A stretch of DNA of 64,000 nt, from positions 99,797 to 163,796 of the forward strand of contig JAVXUO010000181.1 in NCBI GenBank assembly GCA_033065855.1, given 5' to 3'. Position 1 is the first letter of the stretch. Each line of letters starts with the position of its first letter. Made by a program: the position numbers and the translations under genes. Source of the DNA: Escallonia rubra (lineage: Eukaryota; Streptophyta; Magnoliopsida; Escalloniales; Escalloniaceae). The notes below the pieces were generated by a model, which saw nothing but the letters and a program-made list of their open reading frames with translations, did not search any database and was not told the origin of the DNA. Shown here piece by piece: positions 13,800 through 27,412 of this stretch.

Positions 13800-13998
13800 A
13801 AATTTAGATTACAAGAATCTTCTTCCAATCCCGTATACCGTGACCATTAATAGTCGCTAAACATACATAGCGACTTTTTTATTAACACTTTCAATAACGG
13901 TTCTTAACAGTATTTTTTTAGTATCACTAGATATAAGTCATTAAATATATTTAACGATCATTAATTATCGCTATATGAAGAGTAGAACGACGATTTTT
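13800..13998. mobile_element. Small inverted-repeat element (MITE), same family as 63371-63577
   Basis: The block shares with 63371-63577 a left part containing AGAATCTTCTTCC, a core 'gaccattaatagtcgctaaac', an internal 'cttaacagtatt..ttta' and a closing 'cattaattatcgctatat'. The core is self-complementary. The termini are more decayed than in the second copy. It lies about 390 bp upstream of the start codon at 14388. Confidence 0.55.
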
Positions 13999-14278
13999 CT
14001 TTTGACTCCCCAAGTAGCGTTCAAAAAAAAATTTGAGAAAAAGAAATCAAATATTGATTACAAGAGAGTTGATTTTCATTTCATTTTAAAAGCTTTCAGA
14101 GGAAAAAGGTAAAGGTGATAGAAAAGAATGGGAAAGTACACTCCCATTTCTTTGTTAGTATCTGGTGTTTGCTTTTCTCCAAGCATCTCTCTCTCTCTCT
14201 CTACTGTAAACCAATGCATTAAATATTCTTCACATTCTTACTCCATCTTGACCGGACCTCCACTCCCCCTCCTCCCAT

Positions 14279-14287
14279 CTATATATA
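14279..14287 (+). promoter_or_regulatory. TATA box of the 14.39 kb gene
   Basis: TATATATA-type core about 100 bp before the start codon, followed by a CT-rich leader (14300-14385) of the kind common in plant 5' untranslated regions. A CT microsatellite lies just upstream at 14187-14202. Confidence 0.5.
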
Positions 14288-14387
14288 ACCCCTTTCAACC
14301 CCTTCTCTCTCCTCTCATCCCTACCTCTTTCTCACTCCATCTCTCCCTTTTACAGCTAATTTATCAGAGCCTCCCTCTCTCTCCCCA

Positions 14388-14897
14388 ATGGCGGATGCAG
14401 TGTCAAAGCGCCAAAGAGAAGAGACCCACTTGCAAGATGTTTCAGACCAAGAAGCAAAGCGCCACAAGTCGTCTTCGTACACGCACATACTCTCCATACT
14501 GGAAGAAGAGGAAGACGAGGCAACCCAAGACCTGTCGGCCATCTTCGCAACCCTCCAGCAGGAGCTCTGCTCCGACTTCGCCCTTTTCGACGACCCATCT
14601 CCCTGCCCCGCCTCCGGACCCGACCCGGACAGCCAAACGACACCACTTTCGACCTCGGCCACCACCGGCGAGTCGAAGGGAGAAGAAGAAGAGGATGAGA
14701 AAGTGAGGGTTATCAAGCACCTTCTGGAGGCGTCTGATGACGAGCTTGGAATACCGCAAAGATCGGAGGACGGAGGTTATGACGACGCCACCGTCGACGG
14801 CGGAGACGGGCCGGTGGCTCTCGGTGGTGGGTTTTGGGAGCTTGAAGATGAGGCTGCTAACTACTATACGTTGTGGCAGTCTGAACTTTTCATGTAG
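14388..14897 (+). CDS. Acidic plant protein of unknown function, single exon
   Basis: This is a 169-residue uninterrupted frame with plant-like codon use, a TATA box about 100 bp upstream and a pyrimidine-rich leader. The start MADAVSKRQREE is the first ATG of the frame and sits in a good context (CCCAATGGC). Residues 1-25 are basic, with a possible nuclear-localisation-like KRQRE...AKRHK pattern. Residues 32-58 form a probable helix (YTHILSILEEEEDEATQDLS then ATLQQEL). The middle is rich in acidic residues, Ser, Thr and Pro. The last 20 residues (FWELEDEAANYYTLWQSELF) are aromatic and well-ordered-looking, as in a conserved C-terminal motif. I believe similar short acidic proteins occur in other plants but cannot name a family or function. 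The basic start with an acidic, hydrophobic tail would fit a nuclear cofactor; that is inference only. The neighbourhood is repeat-rich and gives no functional clue. Confidence 0.8.
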   Translation: MADAVSKRQREETHLQDVSDQEAKRHKSSSYTHILSILEEEEDEATQDLSAIFATLQQELCSDFALFDDPSPCPASGPDPDSQTTPLSTSATTGESKGEEEEDEKVRVIKHLLEASDDELGIPQRSEDGGYDDATVDGGDGPVALGGGFWELEDEAANYYTLWQSELFM

Positions 14898-15199
14898 TAT
14901 CAGGGGCTAAGACGCAAAAATGGAAATGTTTAGGGGGGATGATAGTGATAAAGAAAGAACTGTGAGGGGTGGAAACAGAGATGGAGACGTTTTTGGTTTT
15001 TCGTTTTTGGCCCCCACATGTTTTCTGTAATATCAAATAGGTCCCCCTGTCCCTGTTTTTAGGTCATACTATCAGCAAGGGTAGAACCGTAGAACAAGCA
15101 AAAGAAATGTATAATTGATTCCATTTGCTTTCTTCTTTTTAGGGAATATTAAAAGAAAATGGATTATGTTCTCTGAAGGAGAGATGATATTTGGTATTC

Positions 15200-18100
15200 T
15201 ACTTTTTTAGACTAAAGTCTTAGGAGAGAACCAAGTTAATATTTTGGTGTGTAAATTGAGGCCTCTCCTTTTGCTTGTAAGATCAAGAGGATGCGACAAT
15301 GGAATTACTATCATTGTGTCAAAAGAAAAAGGGAGAGAGACTCAAAATCATGGAATAAAAGAGATTTCAATAATACCCTCAAATGGACCAAGTGATGTTT
15401 ATTTTTTATTTTTTTATGGGGAAGGCATGTGTTGAAAGCCATAGAGAAATTTTCAATGCAATTAATAAAAAAGACGGTTATACCCCTTTTCAAAGTCTAC
15501 ATGTTTTAATCTGTAACCGGTAAAGAAGTCAGTTTGTTTGAATTGATTTACAATTTTGATGTAACTCTAATTCCTTTCTCTTTCTCCTTCGGCCATTATC
15601 ACTGTCCCCAACGTCAACCCCATCCCCCAGTCACCAACTATGTCGGGCGTCGGCAGCCTCCCATGGTCGCCCCACCGACTGCCGGCGGGATCTAACGAAC
15701 AGCTAGTGAGATTCAAGGACAATAGGGAGTAGAGTATTCCTATTCGATCTTTGCTTTCTCGCTGCCGCCATGTGTTGCAGCTGTCGTGCGCTGCAGGTGG
15801 TGGTGACGGCCAGGAAGAAAGTGAAACAATTAGGGTTTTGTAAAACTTAAAAATGAAATTATCTCTTTACCCTTAACAAATAAATACATTTAAGATTGAT
15901 ATAAGAACATAATTCTCTTTTTGATTTTATGCTATAGAAAAGTTCTTTATAGCATAACATCACATCAGATTTTGCGTATTCATATATTTCCGGTCGACAT
16001 TTTAATTCTATGGCATAAAATGGAGGGGTAAGCATAGAAAAATATCTGTTGGCGTAACAAAATCAATGCCCACTTGGCTAAAATGGGCATACATTTTAGT
16101 CGACCTCACTCTACATCTACTATAGTACAATTAGGTTTGTTGTCCTCTCACATTTACATCTTCTAATTGAGCAATTTTGGAAGCACGAACAGTGCAACCC
16201 CTAGTGAGATGTTGCCGAAACGAGCGTGAATTTAACCTCACCCACCCTCTCTATCTGTTAGCCTATAGTTTTCTGCTCTATAGTCCAAGTTCCCGGCGCA
16301 TCCACTTTTTCTAATTGAACAATATCGGACGCACAGGCACAGTGGAACCTTATTTTCTTCTAAGGCATAATAGGTAACTATGCAAGGTCATAATATGTTG
16401 GACAAGGACCTTCTTGAAGGCCAAACTGGGGCGACATAACAAGAACTGAAAGCTCAAAAGGACCCAGAATAGGTCATGTGGTCCCTTTGACAGTGAGTAT
16501 CCAACCATTCCAACGTAAGAGTGCGTTGTCTGCCATGTCCCAATATGATTTTTTGAATGGTTCAGTGGCCCATAATAATAATCTTAATGAGGTCAATATA
16601 TTTCTATTTTTTTTTTTTTTGTGGAATTGATTTTTGTTTTCTTTTTTCTATGTTTTGTCTTGGAGGTACTTGAATTTTTCGATAATCTCCGATGATATAG
16701 CGGGGTCTCCATAACTATATCTTGTAAACGACAAAAACTATGGATTATGTGGGTGATTCAAACCCGATACCTCGTTGTCTTAGATGATAAAGATCACGAG
16801 TAAACGTGTTTAACAACTTTATCTTGTCACCTAAACTTTAGTTGGATTGAATCTCCCAACAACTTTTTATTTCAACTTTTTCATCACAATGGAAGAAATC
16901 TCGTCCACATAAAAGTTCTTTCGGTGCAATCACTTGTTGCACAAATTGATGTTGAAATGTGAGCAAGAAATTCTAGCGCGTCACATAAAATTTAATGAAC
17001 AACATTAAGATCTTAAGTTGCTGGAGGTTAGTTCTACCCATGTACATGTACTTAACATTTCTTTCACATCTACTTCTCACGTGTGAATCTCAACAATCTC
17101 CTTCTCACGTGTGAGTCTATCCACCATCAAAGTTCCTTCTCGCATCCTGCTTTGTCGAGATCACCGTTCTTTCGAGAGCCATCGCACTAGTGCAACACCG
17201 AGGCCATTAACCATGGCTTGGAAAGTTTCTTTGAGCAAAGCGTCACAGAAGGCCAGCATGAGAAATAGGGGATTAGGTTAACTCGACTAACAAGTTTAAG
17301 CCAAAAGGATTTGATTTCATTCATGCGAAAAGCGATGATACCAACTCCGATAATACACTAAACAAATTTCAATTATCACTGTTTATGCGAACTGTCACTA
17401 TTTATGTGATACCAAACAAAAGTGAGCTAGTCCAATTTTAGAGCAGGAATCAATTTCCTTGATTGTGAATTACATATCTTCAAGAAGCATTCTCATACGG
17501 CTCAACAAGATTCTATCCTTCATCCACCACTATCCCCTACAAAGGCTAAATAATTTGTCACAAGTCAATATCTACTGATAAATATAGTATGAAATTGCTC
17601 AAGATTTAACACCCAAAAAAAAAAGACATCCATACATTTTTTTTTTTATTAAAATCCATACATATGAGTTATCAGTAAATGCTACAAATCTACCCATAGC
17701 CGCCCACTATTAATATAAGCTACTTGTAATAAGGTTTAGTATCATCAATTAGGCCAAAAGTTCCTATAAAGGCTAAAGCCGTTGTGAGATTGTCTTTGAC
17801 TAGTTGGCCTATTGCTAGAACTATAAGGTGCTTCCACATTTTCAAAGTCAGAAGTTCAACAATAACCCATAAAGTTACTCATTCCTTGTGATTTTTGGTT
17901 TGAAGTGGACCTTAGAAGTGTGTGATGGACAAAGAAGGGTGAACGACTTGGAAAAGGCCGTGCCGTGACGGTATTCTTCCACTTTCTTTTTCAATTTTTG
18001 TGACTCAAGATTGAGTCAAAGGTTCGAGATTACAAGTTCGAGTTTTATGGAAAACGGAGAATTTAAACAAAAAATATACACTGTTTTATTTAAAATTGAA

Positions 18101-19330
18101 TTTTGACCATTTTTTGTTACTTGCTTATTAGTTTTATAAAAAAAAAATCCAAGGGCTGGCTTCGGCCTAAACCCTGCGATGAGCACTGGGCTGGTTTGAT
18201 AAACAGCTAGGAAAGTTCTCATGAATCGGTGCTTTTTTCTTGAAAAAGGAAAAACGCGTTATTGCCATACTTGGGATATATTTGGCCGACCTTATTATCA
18301 TCTCGTTAATCGGACGAAAGTCTCCGCTCCACAAAGCGCCATCAACCCGTTCTGAAGGTCGTTAACAACAACAATCGTGACAAGGCTGGGATCGTCATGG
18401 TTCTTCAATTCACTGATAATCATCTGAGCATGACCTTCAAACTATGTCCAATTTTATGTTTATTGCAATCACCTATTCGCGAAATAAGACTTGTGAAAAC
18501 TTTGATACGTTCAGGTTGAGTTTTTTTTTTGTAAGCTTTCAGGTTGAGTTATACATAGATAGATAGATAGGGATCTACATGCAGTGAGACAAAACAATGG
18601 AGCCCTTGAGCTGTGCCTTGGTCCATGATTGGCACTCCAATGCATAACATAGAAGCAATACTCTGATGGCCTCGTGTTTCTCATGCACTAGATTTACAAG
18701 TGGGGATCAAGCCCTGTCAATCAAATCAATGAAGAAGTTGGATAATCTAAACGGAATATAGAAGGCCAATCTTCATTAGTAAGATTGCTACGGCCACCAG
18801 CGTCACCTTCACATAGCAAGAGTGCTTTAATTTCTGCAAGCAAGATGATGATGTTGTTGATATGTTTGCAGCAAAGTTATAACACCTCGACGGAGAACAT
18901 TGTCATTTCTAAAGTCGTGGGGTAACAAAATCCCCTTTGTATGATTGCTGTCCACCTCAACCCTAGACTTCCATGTTGTCGCCTCGATTACTATTTATTT
19001 ACTTAGGCTGCTTGCCACTCTTGGGCTGCATGTTTCACGCATTTCTTCGGTAAGTTGGACTTTGTTGTACACATTCTCTTCTGCATAGCTTAGTGACGGG
19101 CTACACGTTTTGGGCATGCTCCATTCGAGGCGATAAAGATAAAGCTTTTTGGGTGTGTGGCCACGGCACACATTTTCTGAGTTGGGATCCTTTGTTGTAC
19201 AAAGATGCTGAAACAAAAAGGCGTCGAGTCAACTGACGCCCTTGTCACTTTTGCTTTCAAGGTTAAATCAGAAGTGTCTATGATTTGTTCTAAAAATGGA
19301 GTAGATATTTTTTTTTATCTAATTTTTGTA
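15200..19330. other. Gene-free stretch with scattered repeat relics
   Basis: No gene is seen. A GC-richer patch at 15590-15830 has no coding signature. The block 16990-17350 contains two TTCTCACGTGTGA words and, on the minus strand, GAGTTGGTATCATCGC. This combination resembles the end of a plant LTR element with a Met-tRNA primer site, but it is too decayed to place. A TAGA microsatellite lies at 18555-18570. Poly-T and poly-A tracts are common. Confidence 0.45.
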
Positions 19331-19894
19331 ATTGTAGACAATGTTTAGCTCCATATCCCCACCACCCCCCTCCTTTTGCTATCTTAACATGTCTGTAAGA
19401 TACCCCCTTTCCTTTGTGATGGCCGGGAAGGCTCAAGATCTTTTTATATAAATATTTCTCTTCTTAGTTAGGGAAAAAAAACCGTTGCTAATATGTTTAC
19501 CGACAAAAAGTTATTGCTATACTTTTAGTACAACCGAGAAAGCATTTTTAACAGCAAAAAAGTATAGTTAAAACTGTTACAATATCTCAGCAGAGGATCA
19601 TATCCGTTTCCTAGATGTTAGTTGCATTTAATTATGAAGGCTTATTTTATTATTTTTTTCTTTTTGGAGACAAATGCAACACTGAAGTGTCAACCCAATA
19701 TGATAATTATACAATTTCATCCACTTAACCGAGACTAGCTTTGTGTCCTTTCCGGGATGCATCATTTAGGGAGCTCTCGTATGTGGGTCGTCTCGCTTCT
19801 GCTCTTCCTGCTTGGCCTCTCCACCCCCCCATCTCGATATTGGCCTCCATGCCAACGAAGTGTGTGGGTCGGCAAGTTGCATACTTTGAGAACC

Positions 19895-19980
19895 GGGGGG
19901 GGGGGGGGGGGGTGGTGCTATTTATAGTTCTCATAGCAGAAAGTGGACGAGAAGTACCCAGCCCCCCCCCCCCCCCCCCC
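19895..19980. repeat. G18 run and C19 run separated by 49 bp
   Basis: An uninterrupted run of 18 G occupies 19895-19912 and an uninterrupted run of 19 C occupies 19962-19980. The two can pair as the arms of a hairpin with a 49-nt loop, and each G-rich strand could form a quadruplex. They sit in an otherwise mixed-composition segment (19740-20130). Runs of this kind are also typical sites of sequencing length error. Confidence 0.9.
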
Positions 19981-20702
19981 GTGCTGCCAACCTCTTCCCG
20001 ATGACTACAGCTTCCCACTTTGTGCGTGTGCTGGTTTTTGAAGGGAGGTCGCTTGCTTGATCTGCCATGGTTAGGGCTGGTGCTTAAGCTTTATCTCGGT
20101 GCATCATGCGTTGGATTGGTTTGGTTTGCCATCACTGCACTTCCCAAGTAACCATGCACAGATACTGATACTTTTGGCCGGGGGGTTGTTCATAATCAGG
20201 GAAGTCATATGGACACGTTTTTAGTTGGGTTACCCCTTTCATTCATGATTCCCGGGAACGTGGTTTCCTCAAACTCCAGTATAAAAAATGACCCAAAGCA
20301 ACAACACAGAACCAGGACCTTATTATCTACAGAAATCAATCAATATTGAAATCAGGCTGTAAAAAAATTAATGCCCAAAGAAATTGCAAAAAGATTCATA
20401 CTGCCACGTCTACCTGTTGTCCTGGATCGGTGGATCTCTGCCAAGTTATATAGTATGAAAACATGGAACAAAAAGAATACCCAAGTACTAAAATCTTGTA
20501 TAACAAGTCGCTGCAATTCGAAATTGAAATTAGCCAAGGCTTCTTCATGACAACCGCGAAGGGCATAAACAAAAAGCATTCAAAACTTCCTGTGTTCTCA
20601 AACAACTACGGTGCAGGAAAAAACGATACAAAGCAAGCAAAATAGAAAAACTCCCGTCCATAACAAAGTTTTATCATTAGAAACTACATTGAATATGAGA
20701 CC

Positions 20703-23330
<2,628 letters not shown>

Positions 23331-23342
23331 GATGCTGCCGCC

Positions 23343-23363
23343 GCTGCTGCTGCTGCTGCTGCT
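23343..23363 (-). repeat. (GCT)7 microsatellite in the RPS9 5' leader
   Basis: Seven perfect GCT units (AGC on the transcribed strand) lie 13 bp upstream of the RPS9 start codon, within the likely 5' untranslated region. They could be length-variable. Confidence 0.85.
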
Positions 23364-23471
23364 TGGCCGGCGATGCGGTTCTCAGGCCGCCGATCTGCAC
23401 TGAAAGTGAAAGAAAGAAAGAACTGCGGTGTTTGTGTGTGCGCTCGGTCTCGAAAACCCTGGTTATGGAGG

Positions 23472-23603
23472 GGCTTTATATGTAGGGCAAAGCAAGAAAC
23501 CCTAATGGGCCTAAATGGGGAATAGGGCCTGAGCATAAGGGCTCGTCTCCATGTTTTGTTTTTATTGGGCTCGTGGACCTTTTTTTGAGGCTTTATATGT
23601 AGG
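23472..23603 (-). promoter_or_regulatory. RPS9 promoter: two TATA boxes, telo-box and site II element
   Basis: On the minus strand a TATA box (ATATAAA, 23475-23481) lies about 145 bp before the start codon. Just upstream are AAACCCTA (telo-box, 23497-23504) and TGGGCC (site II, 23506-23511). This pair is the known signature of plant ribosomal-protein and cell-growth promoters; site II is bound by TCP factors. The 15-bp block containing the TATA box (23472-23486) is repeated exactly at 23589-23603, giving a second potential TATA box 117 bp upstream. Confidence 0.7.
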
Positions 23604-24004
23604 CTAAAACCGTTTTATTTTAGATTTAGATCCAAAAGAACGGCAAAAAAAAAAAAAAAGTTTTATTTGGAATTTAGAATTCCAAGTTCCATTCACCTTC
23701 GAATTGGAGTTGGATTTGAAATTGGCCCGGAGAATTGTAATTCTGCTGTTTAGAGTGTGTTCCCAACCCATCTTGGTCAGACCCAATGGCCCGCTAGGGG
23801 TCCCACTACGCGCGAACACGTCAACATTGTCAACGGTCAATTTTCCAGCGCATCAAACCGGTCAGTGCCCGCACACCCAAGACACGTGTTCTTCTCGCTT
23901 CACGTGCTTCGTGCGCGACTTAGACATTTTATTTTTATTTTGCATTGACGTCACTCGCGCTAGCGCAATCGTCACACCAAGATCACCCAAACACCTTACC
24001 AAAA

Positions 24005-24880
24005 ATGTCGACCGACGGCGCAACCGGAGCAACAGGGTCAACGGGCAAAGGCCTTGGCCAACCCCATGGGGTCGGCCTCGGCCTCACCCAAGACCATGGG
24101 GTCGGCCTCGGCCTCACCCAAGGTCATGGGGTCGGCCTTGGCCTCCCATGGGGGTTTGGCCTTGGCCTTTCCCCCCCGGTTCTTCACTCTTCGCGCAAAG
24201 TCTTTTTTGCACTTTTTTCGCTTTGTACGTTTCGTACATGACTCTGGCACCCTGTTCATCATGTGGGTATGATTCTTGGTAGCATGCTCGTCGCAACACA
24301 ACTTTCGGATTTGTCATTGCTTATCAAAACACCTACCGACGGTGCGCCCGAAGTTCGCAAAAGGAAAAATGGCCTTGGGCTCCGAAAATGGAATTTGGCC
24401 ATTTGGCCTTGGCCAACCTCAGGGGGTCGGCCTCGGCCTTCCCCAGGCCTAGGGGTCGGCCTCGGCCTCCAGGAGGGGTTGGCCTCGGCCATTTTCCCCC
24501 GGTGGTTCACCCCTCCGTGCAAACCCCTTTTTCGCATTCTTTTCGCTTCGTACGCTTTGCGCGTGACTTTGACGCTTCGTTCGTCATATTGATACGATTC
24601 GCATCAACACGCTCGTCGTAACGCAACTTCCGGATTTGCCTTTGCTTATCAAAACACCTACCGTCGGCGCGCCCAAAGTTCACCGAAGGGGGGAGTGGCC
24701 TTGGCCTCCCTTCATGGGAGTTGGCCTTTTACCTTAGCCACCCCCAAGGGGTCGGCCTCGGCCTCACCAAGGGGTTGGCCTCGGCCTCCCCAGGGGTGGT
24801 GGCCTTGGCCTTCCCCCCAATGTTTGGTCTTCCCTCCTGCGCGCACTTGTTTTCCCGAGTCTTTGCACCTCCGCGATGTT
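24005..24880. repeat. Three degenerate tandem units of about 325 bp with GGCCTCGG clusters
   Basis: The word CCGACGG/CCGTCGG marks unit starts at 24012, 24336 and 24661. Each unit opens with GGCC(T)TGG/GGTCGGCCTCGGCCTC clusters, then a cttttt..cgctt..cgtac stretch, then GACTctgGC...ATG(A)TACG, the third copy being incomplete. The short GGTCGGCCTCGGCCTC motif is itself iterated inside the units. Open frames here are by-products of the repetition. Confidence 0.75.
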
Positions 24881-25129
24881 TACGGACGTTCGTACATCAA
24901 CCTTTCGACGTCCGTCGTCCATCAACTTCGCGACGTCTGTCGCCCGGGACCACACGCCGCTCCCGAGATGCCCGTCACCCAAAGTCGCGCGTTACAGCCG
25001 AATGACCCGTCGCCGACGACCGCATACCATCACTCCCAACTTTGTCACTACTACATGTTGCATTCATTATCTTGTTATGACAGGTACACTTAGCTCACAT
25101 CCTGTCTTCAAGACACCCGACGCGCGCCC

Positions 25130-25335
25130 TTACGCCATTCTCATGATACGCGCCTCGGCACCAAATATTGCTCCGCGACGTTCGTCGCCGCGCCCTCGCG
25201 CCATTCTCATGATACGTGCCCCGGCACCAGATATTGCTCCGCGACGTTCGTCGCCGCGCCCTTGCGCCATTCTCATGATACGTGCCCCGGCACCAAGTAT
25301 TGCTTCGCGACGATCGTCGCCGCACCACTTTCACA
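25130..25335. repeat. 66-bp tandem repeat, three copies plus a decayed fourth
   Basis: The word CCATTCTCATGATACG starts at 25135, 25201 and 25267, each followed by GCC(t/c)CGGCACCA, ATATTGCTCCGCGACG and TCGTCGCCGC. It lies inside the LTR relic. Confidence 0.9.
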
Positions 25336-25411
25336 ACACGTGCCCCAGGCACCAGGTATTGTCTCGTGCTATAAGCACCGCGCTCATGCGCCACAATCAT
25401 GTTGCATATTA

Positions 25412-25640
25412 CTGGGATGGGCTCACAACCTTATAGCCATCGCCGTCTCAATCAAAAGGGAGGCTTCGGCCTCGTACCGGGATGGGCTCACAACCTTATA
25501 GTCATCGCCGTCTCAATCAAAATGGGGGCTTCGGCCTCGTACCGGGATGGGCTCACAACCTTATAGCCATCGCCGTCTCAATCACAAGGGGGCTTCGCCC
25601 TCGTACTGGGATGGGCTCACAACCTCATAGCCATCGCCGT
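25412..25640. repeat. 65-bp tandem repeat, four copies
   Basis: GGGATGGGCTCACAACC begins at 25414, 25479, 25543 and 25608. The copies share TTATAGCCATCGCCGTC, ATCA, GGGGCTTCGGCCTCGTAC. They are less diverged from each other than the 325-bp units, so this array is younger. It lies inside the LTR relic. Confidence 0.9.
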
Positions 25641-27412
25641 CACAGTCACAGGGGGCTCCGACACAAGGACCCCTCGCCACAGACTCGGAGCACTGAGCTG
25701 CGACCATGTCCGCTCATGTTACCATCGATCTTCGACACCACCAGGGCAATGACCTCCGGGTCACTCCGGGACGGGAGCAGGTCCTTGGAGGGCATCGCGC
25801 CTAGTCCGCCTGACAGTTGGCTACAGGGGTAACCCTCACCACTGTCAGGTTATCTGCGCGTCTCTTGACGCACCTCATGGGATTCAGTAAGGGCTTGGAT
25901 TGGTGGCTGGGGCAACGGGTTTACTCTGACCATGCCGTCATGGTATGGTCAGTCTTCTCAGACAGGCAGAGCGACGCTGTGCGAGGCAGGCAACGCGAAT
26001 TTGAGAACCGGCAGTCCAACGGAGAACCGGTATTTTGGGACCCCCTGGTGATGTGTCACTCCCAGGGGACGACACGTGGCACTTTATGACATAAGCACCC
26101 TGTTTCCTATAAATAGTGAACTTTACAACTCAAAAAGGGACTTTTGGCTTTTCTTACAAAAATCACTTTCTCACTCTAGAATTTGGGAGCTCTTGGATTC
26201 TAGTGAGAGAAATGTAACTTTGGACCGTAACTTCGGACCGTAGCATTGGACCTCGACTTGGACTATCGACTGCCGGCCCTATTCGTCTTAGCTTTGCCTT
26301 CGCAGCACTGCCATTCCTCACGGCCCGTCTGAGAAGCCTTGCCCTCAGCCCTTACTCCGTCTTTGCTGTCTCCCGCTTTGCATACTTGGAAGCTGATACG
26401 GGCTGTAGCCTTTGTGGCACCTCCACGTAAGTACGAACCCATTTTCTTTGGCATCAGAGTGTTTATCTGAATCTCGAATTAAGGGAAGTATGGATTATTA
26501 TATAACACTATGTTATCTCATATGGTCGTGATCATTGATTCTAAATAATGCAATGTTTTCTACAAGTTTGAAGTCCCTTGCCCTGTCCACATAGCTTAAG
26601 AAACTTTGAAAATTTTTATTCTAGATAAAAAAACATGATTCTCTATAATAGCCCATTTTTGTCTCGAGGAGGTCTGACTCAATCACAACATCACGATCAC
26701 ACCCCTGATAAGGAAATTATATCTCAGCGCCTGTTAGCCAACCTTATCAAAGTGAATGGCTCCCTGTTAACCATAATTATAAGATCAAAAAAGATTTATA
26801 TATATGTAGCTTTATGTTCACCATACGTAGACAGTTTATTTTCACGTTCATTAACCTGTAAAATTCAAATCCCAACATCAAATATAAAAACAAGTAAATT
26901 GCAAATAACCCCTTGACTTTTGCAACTTTGTCTCACTTAACACCCTATGATTCAATTGTGTCATGTACCACCCTAACGTTTATAAAATCGTTACAATTGA
27001 ATCCAAAATCGTATTTCTGTTAAATAAAGAAAAAGGTGGACGGAAATTCTCATGTGCCCCTCCCCTCGCGTGATTGTTTTGGAGGGGCGAACGTGTAAAC
27101 ACATAGATTTTCGTCTTCTTTTACTTTCCCAAATCCAATCCCAACCACCACTTACCCACCATACCACGATTCCAATCTGCTCTTCCACCTACCCTTTTTT
27201 TAGAAGATTTTTTCATTGAACAAATCCTAGCACAAATTCCCCATAATCCCCAAAAACCTAAACATTCTAAGACAAACCACCACCAACTCACCTTACCCCC
27301 ACCACCACACCCTTCTCTTTCACCCAAATTCACACACTAACCCAAATTTGCCACCGTCGCTTAAATTTATGAGGTGTGTGAGGTGGTGGGTGACGGAGGA
27401 TGTGGGGCAAGG

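Larger units (their letters stand above)
23750..26445 (+). mobile_element. LTR retrotransposon relic: long, tandem-repeat-rich LTR with primer site
   Basis: A GC-rich block unlike its AT-rich surroundings. Near its right end are TATAAATAG (26107-26115) and then, after the likely LTR end, TTTGGCATCAGAGTG (26446-26460), close to the Met-tRNA primer-site word TGGTATCAGAG. These indicate a left-to-right LTR followed by the start of an internal region. No gag or pol coding region follows, so this is a solo or truncated relic, broken. The length (about 2.7 kb) and internal tandem arrays suggest a Gypsy-type element, by inference. The left boundary is approximate. Tandem units differ by many substitutions, so it is not very young. 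Confidence 0.5.

Noticed and set aside
14128-14759. Other frames overlapping the acidic-protein gene
   Set aside because: They are shadows of the 14388-14897 coding region or its leader, with biased Arg/Ser/Pro composition.
23704-25436. Several long open frames on both strands (for example 23704-24282, 24876-25436)
   Set aside because: They overlap each other on both strands in GC-rich tandem repeats, and their proteins are just iterated GLGL/RPRP-type translations.
25130-25640. CRISPR-like evenly spaced direct repeats
   Set aside because: The units are contiguous tandem repeats of 65-66 bp without unique spacers, in a plant LTR relic.
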